This document shows, one piece after another, positions 58,491 to 64,000 of a stretch of DNA of 64,000 nucleotides; the first letter of the stretch is position 1, and every line of letters begins with the position of its first letter. This stretch comes from Pelodiscus sinensis (Eukaryota > Chordata > Testudines > Trionychidae), in the NCBI RefSeq assembly GCF_049634645.1, contig NC_134715.1, positions 69,632,001 to 69,696,000 on the forward strand. Direction: 5' to 3'. The notes beneath the pieces are model-generated. The model saw only the letters and a list, made by a program, of their open reading frames with translations, ran no database searches and was not told the DNA's origin. The position numbers were made by a program, and so were the translations under genes.

Positions 58491-58850
58491 GGATATGTCT
58501 ACACTACCCTCCTATTTCAAAATAGGAGGGTAATGTAAGCGTACCGCAATTGCAAATGAAGCCCGGGATTTGAATTTCCCGGGTTTCATTTGCATAAGCG
58601 GGGCGCCGCCATTTTTAAATCCCCGTTGGTTCGAACCCCGTGCCGCGCGGCTACACGTGGCACGAACTAGGTAGTTCCTGCCGCGTGTAGCCGCACGGCA
58701 CGGGGTTCGAACCAACGGGGATTTAAAAATGGCGGCGCCCCGCTTATGCAAATGAAGCCCGGGAAATTCAAATCCCGGGCTTCATTTGCAATTGCGGTAT
58801 GCCTACATTATCCTCCTATTTCGAAATAGGAGGGTAGTGTAGACATACCC
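58491..58850. mobile_element. Full palindromic GTCTACAC-type MITE in the CR1 tail
   Basis: Ends are GGATATGTCTACACTACCC and GGGTAGTGTAGACATACCC. The body is one inverted repeat of about 175-bp arms centred near 58,670. Its internal order, AAATGAAGCCCGGGATTTGA, GGCGCCGCCATTTTTAAAT, GGTTCGAACCCCGTGCCGCG, matches 14477-14920. The flanks are TGA and TAA, but the surrounding AAGTCTATGAG also occurs on both sides (58481-58491 and 58852-58862) because the CR1 tail is itself repetitive. Confidence 0.9.
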
Positions 58851-58862
58851 TAAGTCTATGAG

Positions 58863-60177
58863 TCTCACAAGTTGGCACTGATGAGTTCTTAATTAGCAAA
58901 TGACTGAACAATCTGAATGTTAAGACTTCATTTTTGGGAGGGAAGAGAGATAGTCTAGATATTTGGACAGGCAAAACAGAAATGAATGAACCTATATAAT
59001 ATCTACAAAGGCAACATGAATCCCTTTTATTTATGAACCTTATAGCCAAGCCATCCTTGATTTCAAAATGAGTTTTCTTTATTCTCTTCAAATCTAATGG
59101 AATCAATATTTTATTTTTTACCTTTTTACTCCCCTTTTTAGTGTTATAGATATGATTTTCCAGGCCACATGTACTACTGCTCCCCTAAGAATGAGTGGCT
59201 ATTATTAGCTTCATTCATAAGACTGTATAGAAAGCAACTGCATAGGAAAATGTACTGTTCTCAGTTGTCATGGTGGAAATCCCCCCCTGCCTATGAGTCC
59301 TTGACACGATCACTGGGATAATGGTCTCAGGGGGTTACAGATATTAACAGGATAACAAGCAATTAGTTGCAAATGAGTAAGTGATAGGAAATTATTTCAG
59401 GAAATTCACCATTCATGTTTTGTCAGCCTTCATGGAACAATGCTTTCTTTTTCTCAAAAAAAAGCATAGATGAGGTTAGCACAGTAGAACACTAGCTATG
59501 CCCATCTGCAGCATGCAACTGATTTGTCACTTTATGACAGGTATGATAAACTGTTGGTATTATAGAGAAAAGTGCATTCATACGCCAGGCTTTTAAGGGA
59601 CTAAAAGTGAACTGTACATAATGAAGAATGAAGCATCAGTCCCAGACATCCCAACACTCATCTGTGTGCTGAGATAATTAGATGCTCTAACTAATGGCAA
59701 CCTGGGGACATTCCAAGGTGCTGACAAAGACCCTGAATATCTCTAATCTCTCTCAAGCATACATATAGCTCTGTTGTGTGTGTTCCACTTTCAGTGGCAG
59801 CCTCTGCATGAAGAAATGTCAGTTTTACACAGGGCAACAGTTGTCAGTACCTGCAGTTGATATCAGAGATCACACTTTTAAAAACGCCTGCATCTTTATA
59901 CTGTAGGCACACAATTTATTCCCTATAATTTCCATCTCCTGTTTCCATGATTTCATACCAGCATTGGTATCAGTAGTAGGAATGCTAAAGTAGCCTGTTT
60001 CAGAAGCTTGATAATAGATTGATACCAAGATCAAGGCAGTTGTAGATAAGCCACTGGTTAAAGTATAATGGCCATTTGCAGCTATCCAGCCTAACAATCC
60101 CAGTATTGCTGTCACCAACAATGGAGGTGGACCTGTGGGAAATTGTAGATGCCCAGCCACCTACCACAGGATCCAAT
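58863..60177. other. Unmarked DNA
   Basis: No repeat family recognised. A 96-codon minus-strand open frame at 59870-60160 includes a hydrophobic run ('PLLVTAILGLLGWIAA'), but no family is recognised and no splice or promoter context is evident. Confidence 0.35.
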
Positions 60178-60262
60178 GAAGGGCATATCTTTTACTGGAC
60201 CAAGTTCTCCCAGTGAGGAAGTCAAGCTTTCCAGCCATACAGCACTCTCTTTCAGCTCTGGG
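60178..60262 (-). mobile_element. Penelope-like 3' fragment of a second subfamily
   Basis: The minus strand reads CTGAAAGAGAG, a weak stem, GGAAAGCTTG, then 'AACTTGGTCCAGTAAAAGAT'. This resembles the repeat form CTGAAGA / stem / GAAAGCTTG / 'GTTGGTCCAATAAAAGATA' known in amniotes. The core is degraded. Confidence 0.5.
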
Positions 60263-62701
60263 AAACATACTTGCAAAGTCACACCTATAGGTAAGAAGGC
60301 AGGAAACTAAATAAGGAACACCTGGGGCTAATAAAAGATTTTTTGGAGAGCTCAAGTAGAAATGCCCCTGAAAAGAAAGCATGCTTCAGAGGAAAGGAGC
60401 CTAAAGTGTAAATAGTTTCCAGGTGTGAAGACCTGGGCTATTATGAGCGAACTGGAGAAAAGACTGCTGAGCTCTCAAGACAGCAGAAAAGCCTGAGTAT
60501 TTTTAGTAGAGGGTTCTGTTGATGGAACTGAAAGGAGCTTGTTTTGAGACCTTTTTAAGGTAGAAAATTTTAAACTGCTGTAAAAGTGCTCTATTTAGAA
60601 GGCTTAATTAAGGGGAAGTACTCTGCTGTAAAGTAGAGCCTTTGGGCTCTTCTTGACTGGCTTTTCAACCTGATTGTTACCATATTTCATTTTGGGGAGG
60701 GGATGAGAGGCTTGTTGGAAGCTCTTAAATGAATAATTCTACTGAACTGAAGTAAAATTACTGGGGGGGGGGTGTGGTGTTTGCAGAATGGAGTAATAAT
60801 TTAGCTTGTACATTTCTGCATGTACTATACTCTGCATATGTTTGAATAATGTTTACATTGTGTGCATATACTGAATTCATACAGAAAAGTATAGGTACAA
60901 AATCATGGGTCCTAATTTGTAAATGTTAAATGTATTTTGACAGTACTCAAAAATGCCATCCTTATAAAATATATATGAGACAAGGTCGCTGGTATGTATA
61001 ATATGCAACCTAATTTTTCTAAGCTTTCCTGAGAAGGACAATTTGCAAAGGTCATTGCACGTTGGAGTGTCACTGAACAGTTATTGTTTATGCATTTTTA
61101 TTAAGACCTTGGAGTGCTGAATGGAAATGTACCAAGTAATTTGTAAGATTATAATAACAGCATTTAACAACCTGCCAGTAGCAATTATAAAATCAAAATG
61201 TACATGTCTTCACTTAACCAGGCATAGGTAGTAATTTCTGAACATAGTGCATATATTTTCAGTTGTGTGCAAATATGTAGGAATAGTCATATAAAGCACC
61301 TTCTCCATGGAAGAGTGTTTTTGCAAAATGCAGTGTATATGATCTATTCAAGAAAAGATGGTTAAGTGATTTGGAGAGCCAGTAGAGGTCTGATTCAAAG
61401 GCTCTTGGACCAAAAAGTTCCAATTTTATTTCATGGGTTTAGGATCAAGTGCATATAGAACAAGTTTGATATTATTTGCTTTACAATTTAATTCCCTGAG
61501 TGTCTTGCTTTTGTGGGTTTTTCCCCCAAAATAGTCCGTTGTACACTAATTTGGTTAATATCCTTAACTTTCTATATATTCACAATTTCAAGCATCTCCT
61601 TACCTAAATTTTTATCAAAATTGCTCTATATAGCACTGGCTTTGAATTAGGCAGACTGTAGTATGTGATGAGAATCAGAAAGAAACATGTTCATTACTGA
61701 AGTTGTGCATAAAATATGTTCATTAGGTTCCAGATCCTGCACACCCTCATGCACATGCTGTACTGCTACAAGTTGAGTAGTTTTAAAGAGAAGCAATTCA
61801 TGTTATTGATACCAAGTTCTGATGTAGAAAGGGGAGGGAAGAAAGAGAAGGCCAGCAAACAAAATAATCATTATTACTCTGTTCAAACATGAAGCCAAGG
61901 TCTTGATCTGAGACACATGGCAAGAGGGCAGAGGGTTATGACCAATTAATATGAATATTAATGTACATTTAAGCACATTAAGTACTTTGCTGAACGGAGG
62001 CCTTGTTCCTGGACTTCTCTGTAAGACTGCCAAATAAGCTTTTCAGTAAGACACAACCAATGGAAAAAAATATTTTTAAAGGCACATTTGCCAAAAGGAG
62101 AAGCTGGTGTCTCTTTAAAAAAATGGGCACCTGGATTGACATGCCAAGTTTGTGCAGTCCAGGACAAATTAAAGCTTTCACAAAGCCAGAACAATATCAA
62201 TTTTAACTCCTGCAACAAATTAACCTTCATATTACAATAATTTGTAAATAGCCAAACATAGGAGTATGGATTTAATAATTTCACAGTGGGAAATATTCAT
62301 AGCTAATTACTCATTAGGAATTTATTATAATGTTTAGAACACACAGATACCCACTGAGAAAACAGAAACATCAGAAGCCTGGTCTACCTCGATTCAGTCT
62401 GCAATGCTCTCATGAAAGTCTTCATAAATTAATCTTGTTACTCTATAGATCAATGTGCACTTTTTCCATGAAGATGGCATTGGTTTGACTAATGGAATTA
62501 GCCAAAGATAGAGTATGTTCAGGGGTGGGGAGATTTTTCATTTTTATAAAATAATTGGCCACTAAAGTGCTTCAGAATTCCATTTCTTCACACTACTCAA
62601 ACAGGGTAGATCTTCTAGAATGTTCAAGACACGGAGGCTTTTTGGGTTTTCATTACAAAAAAGCCTTCCAGTACCACACACTTCCTTCCAAAATGTTGAT
62701 A
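60263..62701. other. Unmarked AT-rich DNA
   Basis: No gene or repeat family recognised across 2.4 kb. A G-run lies at 60,760-60,769. Confidence 0.4.
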
Positions 62702-62703
62702 TA

Positions 62704-62897
62704 CAGATGGTTCCCGAGTTACGAATTCATTGACTTATGACCAACCTCCCATTAAGCACATCCCCGAGTTACGAAAGTGCGATCTGCTCTTATGAACAGC
62801 ATGGTCACATGTAAATGAATGGGGTCCAACTTATGAACAGATTGAGTTATGACCAAGTGTTTTGTATGTAACTCCTTTGTAAGTCAGGGACTATCTG
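62704..62897. mobile_element. Small Tigger-like (Tc1/mariner) MITE
   Basis: Ends CAGATGGTTCCCGAGTTACG and, reverse complemented from the right, CAGATAGTCCCTGACTTACA, with TA on both sides (62702-62703, 62898-62899). The interior repeats 'CCCGAGTTACGAA' and 'TTATGA(C/A)CAA' motifs, as in known Tigger-derived MITEs with 'GACTTACGAA' ends. No coding capacity. Confidence 0.8.
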
Positions 62898-62899
62898 TA

Positions 62900-64000
62900 C
62901 TTTGACAGTCAAAGACTATATAAGACTGGTTGAATTGGAGCTTTTATATTTCCAATATGTAATCTGTGAGGAAAGAACAGCTTTATGCAGTTGTTTGGGA
63001 GTTCAGTAAATTTTTTTCTGAAAGAAATGGAGAACTGGATATTCTGCAAGATGCTATTCTGTCTGAGAAAACTGAGATGCTGTTACTCCTTCTCCCATAT
63101 TTTATGGTAAAGTCATAGGGTAAGTCAAGGAGTTCTTTTACTTGTGTTACCCACAATATTTGGGGGAAGGGTTGTTTTGCTGGCATACTTTTCCAGGATA
63201 TACTTCAAGTGGAGTGTAGTGGCAGCCAACATGTCTCTAGTCCTTTATAATTATTAGTTGAAATTTATTGTAAACAAGCTCTTGCTCTGCTGGGAGTTAT
63301 CAAAAAGATATGTGAAGGAGGTGAGCCAGGTGGACTTCCATTTCAGGCTATTAACAAACTTAAATCTATTTTTTTTCCATGTTACTCCATATCTTGATAT
63401 GTTCTTAAAGTCTGTCTTTTAATATTCATATTCATAATGGATCTCACATGACACTCTTTGAATCTAAGTGTACAAACCACACCCATGAGAATCCTGTAAC
63501 CTGCTTCCTCCACACTGCTTCCTCTTCGTTGGGGCTCAGACTGTCTCGTTAGTGTTGTAGCAGCTACATGGTCTGGTCCTGCTGGCAGCTGTGCCATGTG
63601 TGCTCTAGAAACTGAAGCATGGTGATTTATTGGGTCTGTGGGGTAAATACTGAGGGGAGGCCTTAAAGGATTGTAACGTGCGCTTCCCCCTGTTGTAGCA
63701 GCTCCTTTCTATGAGATGAGCTTGTCTCCCTTGTCTTCTGCACTCTGGCAAATAGGGTCACAGCACCACTCAGGTTTGTTCTATTTGCACCTCCTTGAGC
63801 AGAGGCATGGCTGCATGTTTTTGTGACACTGTGTGCAAGGTTGCAATGAAATGATACTTGGATTGAGGCCTCTCAAATGGGGGAGACGGGACAGCCCTTG
63901 GTCATCACATTCATTCTGCAGTGCACAGTGCAATTAGATGGCAGCAGTTTTTGCAGGGGCTGCCACTTTGACCCTCATGGGCAGCAGGAGCTGGTCAGAA
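62900..64000. other. Unmarked DNA to the window end
   Basis: No gene or repeat family recognised. Confidence 0.4.

Overview
The window is vertebrate nuclear DNA: AT-rich, with no operons, no recognisable host exon, and many interspersed repeats. The repeat mix points to a sauropsid, most likely a turtle, with a crocodilian as the alternative. CR1 LINEs dominate, with the typical octamer-like 3' tails (TTCTTATG, TCTATGAT). Penelope-like fragments carry hammerhead-like cores. hAT and Tigger-like elements are present, as is a large set of short elements whose ends read GG(G/C)(T/C)ATGTCTACAC. The species call comes from remembered repeat families and was not checked by any search. I found no convincing cellular gene, so the window reads as intergenic or deep intronic.

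Layout. 1-14 kb: mostly unmarked DNA, a CR1 inside an older CR1 (2.6-3.6 kb), a CR1 carrying a hAT insertion (4.2-5.1 kb), an inverted Penelope-like pair with a 12-bp target duplication (8.3-8.9 kb), a palindromic MITE (10.3-10.6 kb) and a long antisense CR1 (11.9-13.8 kb). 13.8-25.5 kb: a cluster of GTCTACAC-type MITEs, a CR1 split by a Tigger-like element (17.75-19.24 kb), a Penelope-like copy split by a MITE (20.5-21.1 kb), and a hAT with a GC-rich core (24.8-25.5 kb). 25.5-33 kb: sparse; a second inverted Penelope-like insertion, a CR1, a decayed RTE-like reverse transcriptase remnant and a CA microsatellite. 33-46 kb: a three-layer nest (hAT in hAT in CR1), an old CR1, two strongly palindromic MITEs, three more hAT-like insertions or candidates, two candidate solo LTRs and a truncated Tigger-like copy. 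46-54 kb: two antisense CR1 tails, a MITE inside a MITE, another Tigger-like element and a CpG-dense hAT with an exact 8-bp duplication. 54.4-58.5 kb: a near-full-length sense CR1 (about 4.1 kb), with ORF1 open through its SGNH domain and ORF2 (endonuclease plus reverse transcriptase) broken only by four frameshifts. A palindromic MITE sits in its 3' tail. 58.9-64 kb: mostly unmarked, with one Penelope-like scrap and one small Tigger-like element.

Working together. The only coding capacity is retrotransposon-derived. The 54-58 kb CR1 encodes the ORF1 and ORF2 functions that mobilise CR1. The many MITEs, hAT and Tigger-like copies carry no transposase and must have been moved in trans. Nesting gives a relative history: old CR1 copies are cut by younger CR1, hAT, Tigger-like and MITE insertions, and the palindromic MITE at 58.5 kb is younger than the best-preserved CR1. 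The most interesting structures are the inverted Penelope-like insertions with hammerhead-like cores, and a group of MITEs that share ends but differ inside, five of them almost perfect long palindromes.
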